Of a stretch of 64,000 bases of DNA, positions 47,496-59,791 are shown piece by piece (within the stretch, counting starts at the first letter, position 1; every line of letters starts with the position of its first letter). This DNA is from Pachypanchax playfairii. Taxonomy: Eukaryota; Chordata; Actinopteri; Cyprinodontiformes; Aplocheilidae. Where the stretch lies: contig SSNP01000017.1 in assembly GCA_006937955.1 (NCBI GenBank), positions 1,488,537 to 1,552,536 on the forward strand, in the 5' to 3' direction. Below the pieces are notes generated by a model. That model saw nothing but the letters and a program-made list of their open reading frames with translations, ran no database searches and was not told the origin of the DNA. The position numbers and the translations under genes are program-made.

Positions 47496-50400
47496 CAACA
47501 TTTTAAATGTTGACCACTATACAGGATGGAACAATAATGATCTTGGAAAACAGCAAAAACACAACCTCCATTGATGAGGTGCGAGGGAATATTTCAGACA
47601 GCAGAAACCCAAAGTAGAAGTAACAAAAGGAACCATCAAGTAAAGTAAGTATAAAAGAAGATGTAACTGATATTAAAAAAATCTTACCAGTGGCCAGAGA
47701 AACCTGAACCAAAGGTCAAGGAGAGGTTGGAGAATCCGACATAATTTACAGGTCTTGATATGATCCATATCATCTGAATGTTTATTTTGTATTAACAAAC
47801 TTCATACAGTTTAACTCTGATGAAGCATCACATGATGCATGTTGCTGAGCAGTTTCAGAGGTTAGACTTTCGAAGTTGTGGAGTTCAGATTTTTAATATT
47901 CTAATCAAACAGGATGAGATTAGAAGTTTGTACGACCGAACAAGAGAGTCACAGAAAGAATATGTTTAAAAGAGATTTTAATGATTAATAAGATGAAGAT
48001 GCTCAAGCCAAAGCTGTAATAAACGGATGACTGACAAAATGATTAAAAAAGGAAGTAATAGTGTTGTAACAGTCTGACAACAGCTTTCAAGTTATTAACC
48101 ATTTCAGATACTTAATACTGATGTACTTGATTGAATATCATTCTAGTGGTGTATCATCCTCTACTCTGTGTTTTCACTAAATAACCTTTTTAAAAAGGCC
48201 ACTGCTGTCTGACCCAATTCAATACTAAGGGTACATCATCAGTGATGTGGCTCATTTGGTGTTTCAGACTTTTGAACACGCTTATCTAGATGACCTGACC
48301 TGTATCCTTTCAATGATTCTTCTTCTCTCCTTCATGATTCTGGGTGCAGAGCACTTCCTGGAAAGTGAACGGCCTTGAAACGTCCACTTGCGTTTGAGTT
48401 TTCTTATCTGTGTAAAATCATAATACATCCTAATTTAAGTTTAGATTTTAAGTTAAACTTTCAGGTCCACAATTTTGCTTTTCATCTCGTTAAATAAATG
48501 TTGACCTTTTTTTATAATTGACAATCTTTTTAGACTCTTACTGCTGCCAAATCATGTTCCTAGTTATTAATTTATGGCGGGCGGACATGCGAAATTCCAG
48601 TAAATGTTCAAAATTGTCACTCCATATGATTTAATTTATTGTAGTAAAAAAAAAAACAACTCAATATTCTGCAACATCTGTCAAAGTGATAAATACTCTG
48701 TTGTACTGTGAAAATCACGAATACGGCACACTACAACTCTCTCCTGTGACTCCAAAGTACAAAGCAGATTTTGTAAGGGAGGCACTTGGTGGGTTTCAAA
48801 GTGTGTGTTGGCATATCCTGTGTGAGGTTGACCAGAGATAGATTACACACCCGAAGTGCTCAGTGACCTGTGCTACAGCCAACCAGTAGTGGTTCAAACT
48901 GCAGCTCTAAATCATTTCATATCGCAGCCATCTCTCTTCTTCCCATGGCTGTTAGGAGCTGCAATCTTAACCCGCACGGTCACTAAAGGAATGTCCCATA
49001 AAACAAACTCGGTTTTCAAAAGTTAGTGAATCCAAGTTTTTCACACATACATTTAAAAAAAAAATTCTTAACTCCTGCATTCAGCAGTCATATAGGAAGA
49101 CTTTGCATGCACTTGAGTGAACCTGATTAAAATTTAATTCGTAAAAGTTAGCATGCTTTTTACTGCAAGTTTGAACACAGAGTGTGATGCATTCAAACTC
49201 CACCATTGTGTAAAATGTGAGTGATCACAGGCGAAGGTTGTTTAAAACAGATAAGCATGAACATATGAGGTTCTATTCATGATCTCCAGGGAGAATGTTG
49301 TGGGTAGTTACTGGGATCCCTGTTAACCAGAGATCAACGAAACTTTGACACACAGAAAATATTGGTAACATTTTATCAGCTCAACACTGACATCTGCTGG
49401 TGGCCTGATGTTTCACATCTTTCACTCATCTTCCTCACTATTGCTCAAGTCATCAGTGTGTAAAGCTTTTAAACAAACTGATCAGTTCTAAAACATCATA
49501 CTTTTATTATTATTATTATTTTAAAATAGGATAATAAACATGAATTCACAACCATAAATTGTGAAACAAAGTAACTTTGCGTAATAATCTTTTTTTTTTA
49601 TTTTAACCAAGTTGGAAAAAAAAATACCCCATTTATTTAAACTGTACTACTTACATCATGCTATTTTTCACGCCAATGCTTTTGCTGCGATTTCAAATTT
49701 TAGCCCCCCCTCCACAAATTTGTATTTTGGCTTTGTTGCTTTTGCATTAACTGTTGGGTTTCAATTAGCTGCATTCCAGAGCAAGTTTATTCAGTTTAAT
49801 TTCTTTATTTGGCTGCATTAATTTTTGACACATAGTATCTGGTAAGTTTACGTGTTCCTGGTGCCGTAAATCCGAGGAAGGGTCTGAACATATGAAGGGC
49901 AGTGACTGGTATTTACCAGAAATAGTTTTTGATCCCTCAGTGTTAATCATAATGGTCCAGTTGACGAGGTGCTGCTGGTGCAGATTTTTGTCAGAGAATA
50001 TGATAATGAGGCTCCATGACTAAGAACTTACCTACTTTGTCATTTATATTGACCAAACTAAACTGATCACTTGTATTACTGAAGCCTCTTAAACTGCCAG
50101 GAAACAGAGAAAATCAGAGATCTAGAAATCTATTGACACTCTTCCCTTATTTCCAATCACAGTTTCCTCATGTCAGTCAGCAGTGATGGACTTTGAGATC
50201 TTGCTAATGATTTTTTGCCATGATGTTCAATATCTAATTAGTGTGCTTCTTTAAAATTACATCGAGTGTCTTCAGTTTTCTGCACAAGGACTCAAACCCA
50301 ATTAAATTCCAGACAACACTAAATGATTACTTAATCTTACAGAATGTCCCTGATTTGACTTGAAAGTTAGAAAAATAATTTAGTCTATTAGTTTTTACAA

Positions 50401-52458
50401 AGAGAAAAAAAGCAAACACACAAATAAGATCTTCTTAGTCTGATGCCCAAAGATAAAATATCTAAAAAAAAAAAAAAGGTTATATTTTAAAAGGACAGTC
50501 ATGCTTCAGTAAATAACACTCCTTTATATAAACATTGAATAAAATGATTCACTGCGCTGCCTCTGCCCTTTGGTAACAAACTATATTTGACCAGAAAATC
50601 TTTTTTTTTTTTTCTTTTTGTAAGAGTGATGCTAGCTGATCCATTTTTAAAAATGCTAATGTTGCTGATCCTGGGTGACTTACATAAAACATGGATGTTG
50701 CGTAAAAACCAGCAGATCTCCAGCTACGTCTTACAATGCCAGGCAACTTTCTGCGTTCATCTGTCAAGGTTAGCCAGGAGAGATAATACAAAGATGTGTG
50801 AGCATGTGCATGTGGGGGAGGGGTTGGGGAAGGGGGGTGAGTCATCTGGATGAGTCATGTGCAATGTGTGTGGACAGCTTACAGCTCGGTGAAGGATGGA
50901 TAGGGAGAAGAAGGCTGTGGTGTGGAGTCTGAAGTGTCACCGAGCTCCAAACAGACTAACAGTTACAGAACAGATGTTGCAATATCTGACATGCTTTTAT
51001 CAGGATAAATGATCATACAGTATATATAAAACCTGAGCCCATTGTACGCTCTATTCTATGTTCTTAATAATAAAGACAGTTTGATCATTCATGTGCTCAA
51101 ACTTGTGCTAATCGTTTGCAACCAACAGGGGGCTCCTAAATATGCAGATTGAAGGCAACAATCAACGAGAGCAACGCCAGAAGGCAAAAAAAAAAAAAAA
51201 AAGAGAGAGAGAGAGAGACAGGAGAGTGTGAGAAAGTTTTGCACAAAAATAATAAAGGAAACCCATCAAAGGAAATAAGATTGAATGTTTGGAATTCAGG
51301 TATCTGAAAATTTTCACCTCTGCATTTTAATGAGAACCATCCAGGGTTTCGGAATTTCATTCAGAGCTCATCCTCACAGTTCTATTTTGTCTGCCTCAGT
51401 TTTTCCACTTATTTTCTTCCCCACAGAGAATAAATTTACATCAAAGGAGGCTGAATCTCCCTGATGTCACAGACGCTCTGTCTTATCGTCCACAAAGTAG
51501 TTCCACCAGTCTGCCGTCATTTCAGACAGAATTCAACACTAGATTTAAAATATTTACACGAAGGACAAAAGAACAACATTGTGACACAGCAAAGTCAGCA
51601 AGACACTATTTGCCAAAAGTGTGCTGCTGGTTTTTGGATCTCTTTGGTCGGATGAATCGTGATCAGCTGAGTCAGACTGCAGACTTTGTCCAAATTCATC
51701 AGATTTATCCTCAGTGATTCAGTGGGATTCTACACCTTGATCAAACAGCCCTCTATCTTAAAACCATCTGTGACGAATGCAGCCTCTCCGTGTGCGCAAA
51801 GGCAACACTTTATCAAGTTCATGCATTTAATATTCCTTTAGAGAAAATCCGGGTGAACATCATGATGCGCTACAGTGAGAAGGTCGGCGCAGTTAAAGGA
51901 GCAACAGATTGCTTTGTTTTTCGAAAGAGACCACACCTGAATCCGTGCATGAACAGTCACGTCTGGTGGAATCAAAGTAGCTTCGGGTGATATTGTTTAA
52001 TTAATTCTCTCTCACTAACAGTGGTTTTGAAAAGAAAAAAAAAAAAAAAAAGAAAAAAAGAAAAAGCTGTGGGGGGGTTGGAGGAGGAGGGAGAGGAGGA
52101 GGTGCGGGTAGTGATGAAAGATTCATGAGCGGTGGTGATGTTCGAATATAGATAGGCTTTTTTTTTTTATGTCAATCTGAGTGAAATGGAAGTCTGCGAT
52201 GTGCATTAGCTCTAAATACACAATATATTTATCTTAACTAAAAGGAGTGTGAACTGACAGGTATGAAGGAGAATATACACTCTTTGATTTTCTTTTGGCA
52301 AAGGAAGATTTCAGAGTTTAAGAAAGCACTTTAGAAACACCGTTTACATTCCAACATCACAGGCCTCTCACTTCTGATAAACTCCAGACAGGAAACCAGA
52401 CTTTGAATCTTTGCACTGTATCGCAGTATATGTAAAACTATGCAGCTGTGATAGAATG
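47496..52458. other. Unassigned AT-rich DNA with A-rich tracts
   Basis: No gene recognised. There is a short A/GA tract at 51186-51217. The segment 51460-51990 has a better-mixed composition and an open frame at its end, but nothing I can name. The segment 52029-52110 is purine-rich. Confidence 0.5.
51186..51217. repeat. A18 followed by (GA)n
   Basis: A homopolymer plus a dinucleotide run. Confidence 0.9.

Positions 52459-52499
<41 letters not shown>
52459..52499. repeat. A41 homopolymer
   Basis: Forty-one consecutive A. No retroelement body is recognisable upstream, so it is not clearly a poly-A tail. The length is likely inexact. Confidence 0.95.
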
Positions 52500-52505
<6 letters not shown>

Positions 52506-53424
52506 GGCAGACAGAGACCAACTGGGAAGTGAAGATGAAGAAAAAACAGAAAATGAAGTCTAGTTAAGCAGAATTCAGATGAGCGGTGTGTGTGTGAAGA
52601 AGAGTGATGCTTTACAGGTGAAGGCTGAACCCCACATGAAAAACATCGACAGGGTGGGAAGAAATGACGATTTATAACATCAGAGCTGGCAGATTTGATT
52701 TTAAGAGGAAAATCACAGAATTAAAACAAGAATTTGAATTGTGGGAATGCGGATAATTCCTGGACATCCCCACACCCCTTTCCCCTTCCTTATTCGCTAA
52801 TATTTTCCTTATCTTTTTCTTTTTGACATATGCAGATTTTCCCTCTTTTTTTCTTTTTCTTTTTGGCGTGTGATTTGGGCTGAGGTTGTGCAGCTGGAGA
52901 TGATACTACTGTACAACATGAAAAAAAAAAAGAGAGAATCTGAAGCAAAGAGTTGTGAAATATAGCCTGAGGGTAAAAATGGGGGGCTGAGGTTGATGTG
53001 GTAAAACAAGCGTAAGAACATGAGGTGCACTGAGAATTTCACTCCCAGTGACGTATTCCTGTTTCATTCTTAATTCATGACACCCTGCTGAGAACGCTGA
53101 CGGCTGGTTCTGGCATTAGAGTGAGTAAGAGTACTGATCGAAGCTACCTTTTCTTTATGACTTATTAATGTTGGACTTTCTGGTTTGTAAAACTCATCAC
53201 ATCTTTAGGCCTCACTTTCAGGAGGGATTTTTTAGGAGGCGAGAGGGAGGAAGAGTCAGATCCTGGGAGTTTATCTGGAGGGAGATCTACAGTGATCAAA
53301 TGTCAAATATATGTAAATAGGTTATTAATATCAGTAATAATCAGTATCAATATAATTCAGCACTTTTAGTCAATGTAAGAATTAAATTTGCTAAGTAAAT
53401 GTGGAATTTGGACTGTATCTAGAT
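52500..53424. other. Unassigned DNA
   Basis: Mixed composition with A-rich and T-rich runs. No gene or repeat family seen. Confidence 0.45.
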
Positions 53425-53703
53425 GGGGGCGGCCATACTGCAGCTCAGGAGGTTGAGGTCACTGGTTTGAATCCATCTGGAAAAATCACTTTGCTGTTGT
53501 GTTCTTGGGCGAGGCACTTCACCCGCCCTGCCGGTTTGGTGGTGATCAGAGGGCCTGGTGGCGTCTGGCAGCCTCACCTCTGTCACTACAACATGTGTGC
53601 AGTTTATCACTGAACATGTAAGTGTGTGTGTGAATGGGTGAAACACTTTGGGGGTCGTCTGACTTAAAAAAACGTGCTATAGAATTACACGCCATTCACC
53701 ATT
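53425..53703 (+). mobile_element. tRNA-derived SINE
   Basis: The head GGGGGCGGCCATACTGCAGC followed by TCAGGAGGTTGAGG resembles 'ggcggccgtggctcaggtggtagagc', a tRNA-like A-box region. The B box GGTTTGAATCC lies at 53464-53474. The body has CTTGGGCGAGGCACTTCACC, and the tail has GTGTGAATGGGTGAAACACT then GTGCTATAGAATTACACGCC and ATTCACCATT. The tail corresponds to the usual 'gaatgggtgaa..aaagcgctatataaatacagaccatttaccatt'. It is decayed but nearly full length. Its tail is unrelated to that of the V-SINE at 20841. Confidence 0.75.
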
Positions 53704-55021
53704 TCAAGGTATCTACACTGGTAGTAGTGCTACTAAACCAGGTCTTGATTATGAAATGAAAACAATCATATTGTTGGTGTCACATTGAAATCAACATTGT
53801 TGGTCATCAGATTTGAGAAATAAACTCAGCAGATTTCTCATTTTTCACAGTAAAAGCGTTAAGTAATCAAGGAGACGCCTCATTAAAATGTAATGATTTA
53901 ATAACAAGATGTGCAGACAGTCTTTTTTTTTCAAATCTGTGACATAAAATGTTCTGCCACAGATGAGAATGACAAGCAACAAAGACGATGTTATAGGCTC
54001 AGCTCTAGAGATTAGATTATATATGCGTTTATTAGGGAAAGAATGGATGGATAAATGCTGATTTAGTAGTGAGATATACTGCAATATGCCAAACATCCTT
54101 CTGTGGTATATTTATTTTATAATGCTCAGTTTAAATCTGTGTCAGAGGTTTTGTTTTCTTCTGTTTTCTTTTTTTATTTTGAAATTCTGATTTTTTTTTT
54201 ATCAAGTAGGATTTTCCTCTTATGTTCCAAAGCTTGAAGATAACCTGAATACAAAATGACCAATTCAGCTTGTGTAAAACAGGAACCCTGTCTTGATCAT
54301 GTCCCTATTGTTGGATTCTTAAAAATTCTATATGATGAACCTACAGAGTTCCTGCCATATGTTGCTTTATAAAGAGTCGGTTCATCAGCCTGAGTAATTC
54401 TTGTTCTTCAGTCTGTAGATGTTTACCTCCCCCTTGTCGCTTCCTGCTTTCACTAAAACTAGTGAATCATCACTGTTGCTCCCTCCCTCTTCTGTTAACT
54501 GCAGTTTTCTCGCCTGTGCACTCACACACAGAAAATCAGCTCTCAGCGGCATATGAAATAATTCCACCTATGAGAAGGTGAGACGTAAGTGAATAAAGGG
54601 AGAGTAAATTATGGTAAAGCAAACAGAATCATTATTTTAAGACTCGTTATGGCCTTATATGACTAATGATATGTTTGTACTTATTTTATGAAGGATGCTC
54701 AATTTACACTGCTGTATATCTGTAATATATCCTCAGGGAAATATCTGTCCTGCATTTACGTCGGAGTTTTCAAAAATAATTTAAAGCGGCTGACGTGAGT
54801 TTGATCGATAACGATTGAGATTGTTGATCATTTTAAATTTTACTTAAAATCCTTTGTTTGTCTCCTTTTTCACATTTAGAGGTGGGTTTGCTGATGTGTG
54901 TTTGATCAATGTGCTGCTGAATGATGTACTCGGGCTTATATTGACAAACTGACACTTATTTATTCTACTGGTAGAGAATGTAGTTTATGGTTTCATCACC
55001 TACAGTAAACGTCTATATCCT
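53704..55021. other. Unassigned AT-rich DNA
   Basis: No coding or repeat assignment. Confidence 0.5.
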
Positions 55022-55660
55022 GAAACAGAAAAACAGCCCCAGATCATCACACTATCACCACCGTGTTGGACTGTTAGTATGTCGTTCTCTTTAAACAGCT
55101 CAATGTTAATTTTACATCTGATGTTTTCACTCACTTACCAAAACTTTTGTTTGGCATGTAATATGTCCAAAAATATAGTTTCCTAAAAGTTTTGAGGATC
55201 ATTAAGAGCTTTTGGGGAGCAGATGTGAAACAGGTGTTTATGTTCTTTGTAATCAGAACTGGAACTTTTCAACTGATGCCATGTTTGCCTCCAGTTTCAT
55301 TATTGTTGTTGAAACATGAATACTGACCTTATCTGAAGCAAGTCAGGCCTAAAACGCTTTAGATGTTCTAAAGTTTGGTTCTTTGGGACTTATTGGATGA
55401 GCCATCGTGACTTTGGCAGCAAGCCGCTCCAGATGAAGGTTCACCATCGTCCCATGTTTAATCCATCTGTGGATAACAGTTTTGATGGTTCATCCCAAAG
55501 TTTATTAATACCAGATGAATAGATGTCAATGACTTTGTCATCTTGGTTTGTTTGAATAGTTTTTTTCTTGATGAACTCATCATTTGAAAACTGCATTTCA
55601 TATTTTCTCAGACAATCTTTCTCTGATGGCAAAACGTGTTTGATGATTTAACATTTCAGT
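55022..55660 (-). pseudogene. Tc1-type transposase pseudogene, C-terminus missing
   Basis: On the minus strand the N-terminal half of a Tc1/mariner transposase is visible. The segment DKVIDIYSSG at about 55519-55548 corresponds to the KVIEIYQSGKG helix-turn-helix start of the family. Landmark VQHGGDSVMIWGCF lies at about 55025-55070. Everything after this landmark, including the last catalytic region, is absent at the left boundary. Frames are broken in between. It belongs to the same family as 24060-24960. The two fragments share no flanking sequence, so they look like independent insertions. Confidence 0.8.
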
Positions 55661-57060
55661 CTGAGAACATTTTTTCACAGCTTTGTAAATTACTGAATGA
55701 TCCTCAGACCTTCTGTTTCGAAGACGTCACACTTCACTTGAAATCAGGTAATGTGTCTGAAAGGGAGGAAAGGTTTTATCATTGGTTACAGTGACAAAAT
55801 CAACAGAAGAAATTAGTTTTATTATTGATCATATTTCATTGACAAACAGCTTAAATCAACAAATTTTCTCCTTTATTGTAATCAGGCTTTTGAATTTGAT
55901 TTAATGCGCCGCTCAAACGTTTTATCTCTTTAAGAGTTAATTTAAGTCCCAATACAAGGTTTTATGGATGAGACATTACTATACAGATGACATACAAACA
56001 TACTTGTTCTAATAGATTCATTAAATTAAATATTTAGTTGAACTTTTTAAACAATACCACATTTCTTTAACTTGAATGAAAAACAAAACTTGGATCTTTT
56101 AATTGGGGAAGAAACAGTCTTCTTTCACTCGTGACTTGCAGCCAAGTCAAAGTTCTTTCACTCTTGTTCCCAGATTTTTGAAAAAGTTGTTGATGTTAAT
56201 TTTTTTTTCTTTTCAGCATGTTCTTTTATGTAGATTTAGGTCAGTCATTTCTTTGCTGCCTGGAGCCTGTACAGAAGTTCACAAGGCTTCAAATGAGTTC
56301 ACCAGAGTTTAGCTGAAGTAACTTGAACATCACTGAAAACTCACTTCCTTTCACTGCAGTGGATTTTATTTTAACACACACTAAATGTGTTAATCTCTGA
56401 ATACATTAGTTATCAAAAGGTGAAGAATGATTTTCCTGCACACAGTCAAAAACACCCAAAAACTTCATCTGATATATAAAAAATTTATATTTTATCCTAT
56501 TCTGGTTTGGGGAACTAATTTATTTTATCTTGTTTTGCCTAACTACTGCTTCTGTCCACATTGTTCTTTAAATATCAATGTGTTTTATAAAGTAAACTGA
56601 CACTGACATGAAATACCTCTTAAAAATGTTCAATGCGCCACAAAATCAGTCTGGTCCTTAATATTCTGTAAGAAAAATGGCACTCATTAAAAAAGAGGCG
56701 TGAATTATTTACTGATCACAAAAACTGGTTCAAAGTTCTAAAGGAAAACGAGTTTGCTAAGCCAATAAATGAAGGGTCCAAATTGTTGTTTTTTTTTAGT
56801 CATTTTAATTCCGTTTCCTCCAGTGAGACTTTTTCGCTCACGCTCCATTTTGGCACACTCTCATAACCCCCCAAAGTAATTCCCCTGCCCTGAAACGTGC
56901 TTGCAAAACACAAACAGGACAAGTAGAAAACATTGCTGTGCCCAATAAAAAGCTAAATATCCATCACCCCCCCTCCAACCCATCGTCTTTGTCATGCTTC
57001 CCCTCTCTGCTTCGTTCTTCCTTCCTCCCCTCGCGGAACCCTGCGCGTCCTCTTGTTGAC
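55661..57060. other. Unassigned AT-rich DNA
   Basis: Nothing recognised up to about 56800. From there the sequence becomes more complex (CCCAATAAAAAG at 56940, C-rich tract at 56965-56980, pyrimidine-rich 56990-57030) and leads into the promoter-like module. Confidence 0.5.
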
Positions 57061-57073
57061 TAAATTTCCTCGA

Positions 57074-57081
57074 TGACGTAA
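57074..57081 (+). promoter_or_regulatory. CRE-like site TGACGTAA
   Basis: A good match to the cAMP response element half-palindrome (TGACGT plus AA). It lies about 95 bp upstream of the TATA-like sequence at 57168, a placement typical of CREB-responsive promoters. A single short motif is weak alone; the TATA and splice donor give it context. Confidence 0.45.
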
Positions 57082-57167
57082 GAGTCCACGTACATCGTCT
57101 ATGTAGGTGATGCTCCTGAATGAATGAGTGTCCCCTCCCATCTCCATTACTAGTACTACGGGATGTC

Positions 57168-57173
57168 TATAAG
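57168..57173 (+). promoter_or_regulatory. TATA-like box TATAAG
   Basis: CTATAAGAG follows CRE-like 57074-57081 and predicts a start site near 57198. One of the few such motifs here within a complex, non-AT-rich block. Confidence 0.4.
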
Positions 57174-57197
57174 AGCAGATCACCGGGACAGCCCGCT

Positions 57198-57443
57198 GAA
57201 TTTTATGAGATTCTGATGCTGAAGAAAGATGCGAGACTGAATCAGAATTCCAGCTTTTCTTTTCCTGAGAATCCCACAGCCGTTCTCACGACTAGGTTAG
57301 ATAGAGCATGTCGGTTCCATTCACACATACTTGCATCCACCTTATAGTTTAACGAGGAAGAAATTTAGAAATGAGGCTTTTTAGAATTATTTTGAATAGT
57401 TTGATAAACTAATGAACTCTCATCTGGAACTGAAGACAAAAAG
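57198..57443 (+). other. Candidate 5' untranslated first exon
   Basis: Downstream of the TATA-like box, a block of mixed composition ends at a consensus splice donor AAG|GTAAGT (57443/57444). It contains several ATGs opening short frames (one begins MLKKDARLNQN and runs 43 codons to a stop), so I read it as 5' UTR with upstream ORFs. No acceptor or coding exon is identified downstream in the window, so the transcript would have a long first intron or the call is wrong. Confidence 0.35.
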
Positions 57444-58062
57444 GTAAGTAACTTTTCTTTAATCCTTCCAGTTTTTTCCTAATTTTACCTTTAAATTGAT
57501 AATAATCCCAAAATGTGTTTTCTTATCCACGTGTGATGAGAACTGTGCGGCGATGATCTTTTAAATCCGTGTAGACTCACTCTCTTCCTGTCATCCCAAT
57601 TTTCTCTGCGTGTCATTTCGTGAATGTACGGTAGATTACAGGGGCTGGAAGTTACTGCAGTGTGAGTCACTTTGGCGCACATGGGCAGTGACAACTGTGA
57701 AAAAAGAAGAGAATGACTTGTGGGGTGTAGGCTACGCTGATTGCATGTTAACCAGGTTGCACAGTGAACGAATCACGAATCATCTTCATCGTGTTTATCT
57801 CAGAGCGTATCAGTCTGTGTGGGACGTCCTAACCGTCTCCATATCACACTTCTCTATTCCTAACGCAGCCAAGACGGCGGTGGTATTGAAAGACAATGCA
57901 CGTGATCATAAGATCCCCCAAATGCGAGGATCACTGTAGGATTGATTAATCCATCAGTGAAATCAAGGATAATTTGAACAAAGAGATTTTTTTTCTACAT
58001 CTCTTTCTTTTTTTTCCATGTTGAAATTACATCGTGACGCGCTACTGAGGTGAAGTCAATTT

Positions 58063-58145
58063 TGCGTCATTCCTGCGCACATGCGGACAACTTCCAATCA
58101 CCCAACAGAAAGGCGTTAAAGACACAGCACGAGTCGCCTATATAT
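58063..58145 (+). promoter_or_regulatory. Second promoter-like module (ATF/AP-1-like, CCAAT, TATA)
   Basis: Within 83 bp and in usual order: TGCGTCAT at 58063-58070 (ATF/CRE-like), CCAATCA at 58094-58100, and TATATAT at 58139-58145. A GTGACGCG also lies at 58032-58039. The predicted start is near 58170. The spacing of CCAAT and TATA is canonical. Confidence 0.45.
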
Positions 58146-58169
58146 GACCATAACCTGCAATGCGTTGTG

Positions 58170-58258
58170 TCTCTGTGCAAGGAGGGGAGATGGGAGAGAC
58201 GAGTGGGTGGGAAGGCCTGGCGTCTGATGAAAAAAAACAACAAAAAAAACTCCCGAAG
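58170..58258 (+). other. Candidate alternative first exon
   Basis: The block after the second TATA ends in a splice-donor-like GAAG|GTAACT at 58258/58259. It lacks an obvious conserved coding frame, so it would be untranslated. It could be an alternative first exon to 57198-57443. Confidence 0.3.
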
Positions 58259-59514
58259 GTAACTCCTGGAATGGGCCAGGACCAGAATTACAATGAGCGT
58301 TGTTCAATCACCGTCTCCCACAGGTCTTTTAGCTTTAATGTCCACCTGAGTGGGGCATCCACGCTGTCTTCAGGCAGGACACAACGAGAAGCATACAAAT
58401 GAGCTCTCTGTCGCTGTCCATGGTGCTGAACACAGTCCAAGGTCTGACCTAAATACTATAGGTTACTTACTTACCGCCACACTGAGAATATAATTCATGC
58501 TCTAACATTTCTGAATATGTTTACAGCATCTTATTTTTCCTTTTCTCTGTGTAAGTTTCCTTTTAGTTCGTTAGTTTAGCAGGAGAGGCCCTTTAAACTC
58601 TCTGACCCATCTCGAACACGTTTCTCTCACAAAAAGACAGGCGCATCTTTTGAGAGATTTACGGCTCGCGTATCTGCTCCAACTCGGCCAGCAACGATTG
58701 TCTTTCAAATTAGCTGTTCAGCACCATTTAATTCATCCAGTTTGATTAAAACAATTAATTCTTATAAAAATACTTAGAACTAGTTAGTTTTATATACATT
58801 TATCCATATATTTAGTATACATGCAACAATTAAAGCTCTAAATTTCTTCTAGAGTTAACAGCACTCGCATTGCTTAATTTTGCAGACACTTAAATGGCAG
58901 CTGTCACTCACAGCGCTTCTTTCTTTATTTCTGATCCATCTATAGCTTCTTAAAACATGAACACTCACATAAATACACAACTCACTTCCACAAAGCACCA
59001 CATGAGATGAGTCTGAGTGAACTGGAACTTCCTGATCACTGACGTCAGCTCTACAGTTACTCAGTTATGCTTGCATAAGCTTCCAGCTCAGCCTGTGTTC
59101 CTGTCTATCCCTATCTTGTGGCTGAGTCATACATAATCGGCATGGAAATCAATACGACAAACACAACAAGTGGGCTATGTGACTGCTTGTCTGGCTGCAC
59201 ATACTGTAGCCCTAGGCCTTTGCTAGGAAAGACCACACTGTGTGAATTGTGTCATTTAACTTATGATTAACAATGTCAAACAGAAATATTTTAGCTTTAA
59301 AAACTGTTTTTTTACACTCATGTAAAACAGTGACATGTAATTGTTGAGATGAAGCAGCATCATGGTGTTTTTTTTTTTTCACTCTGCATCCTCACGTCTT
59401 TCTCTGCGTGTTCACAGGTTGTGTTTGTGCTCTCTGTGGCCTCTTTCTGTTCTCAGTCAGAGCATCAATACCTTGGCTCTAGACTGCTTACTGCTAAAAC
59501 TCCTCCAAAGTACA

Positions 59515-59539
59515 GTAACAGTCTACAGTCATGGCTACT
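59515..59539. repeat. 25-bp diverged direct repeat, copy 1
   Basis: GTAACAGTCTACAGTCATGG continues for five more bases. It matches 59767-59791 at 21 of 25 positions, and all four differences are transitions. Confidence 0.7.
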
Positions 59540-59766
59540 GACGCCTGGCAAACCGCTGCACGATGTGATCAAGTTCACAAGAGTTAAGATGTCGTTGTAC
59601 TGTGGGAAGTTCTGAGCCCGGCACTACTGAAGGCTGAATCACTAACATAAAAAAAAAAAAAAAAACACACAGCCAACGTCAGCGGCTACCTAAGCCAATC
59701 ACATTTCTTCAGCTGTCTCCATGGTAACCGTGGCATTAGATTGTTACTGTAGCAACAGCACCACTG

Positions 59767-59791
59767 GTAACAGTCTACAGCCATGGTCGCT
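59767..59791. repeat. 25-bp diverged direct repeat, copy 2
   Basis: Partner of 59515-59539. It is followed by CTAGGGGGCAATACACACA, a phrase reminiscent of dispersed fish repeats. Confidence 0.7.

Noticed and set aside
51790..51990. 66-codon + strand frame with balanced composition
   Set aside because: No family resemblance and no flanking splice sites that fit; kept only as part of unassigned DNA.
57610..57939. 109-codon + strand frame near the promoter-like modules
   Set aside because: Begins at GTG rather than ATG and resembles no family; it overlaps what would be intron between the two candidate first exons.
59349..59615. 88-codon + strand ORF with a signal-peptide-like start
   Set aside because: The hydrophobic start is partly encoded by a T-run, and the remainder shows no cysteine pattern, cleavage motif or family resemblance.
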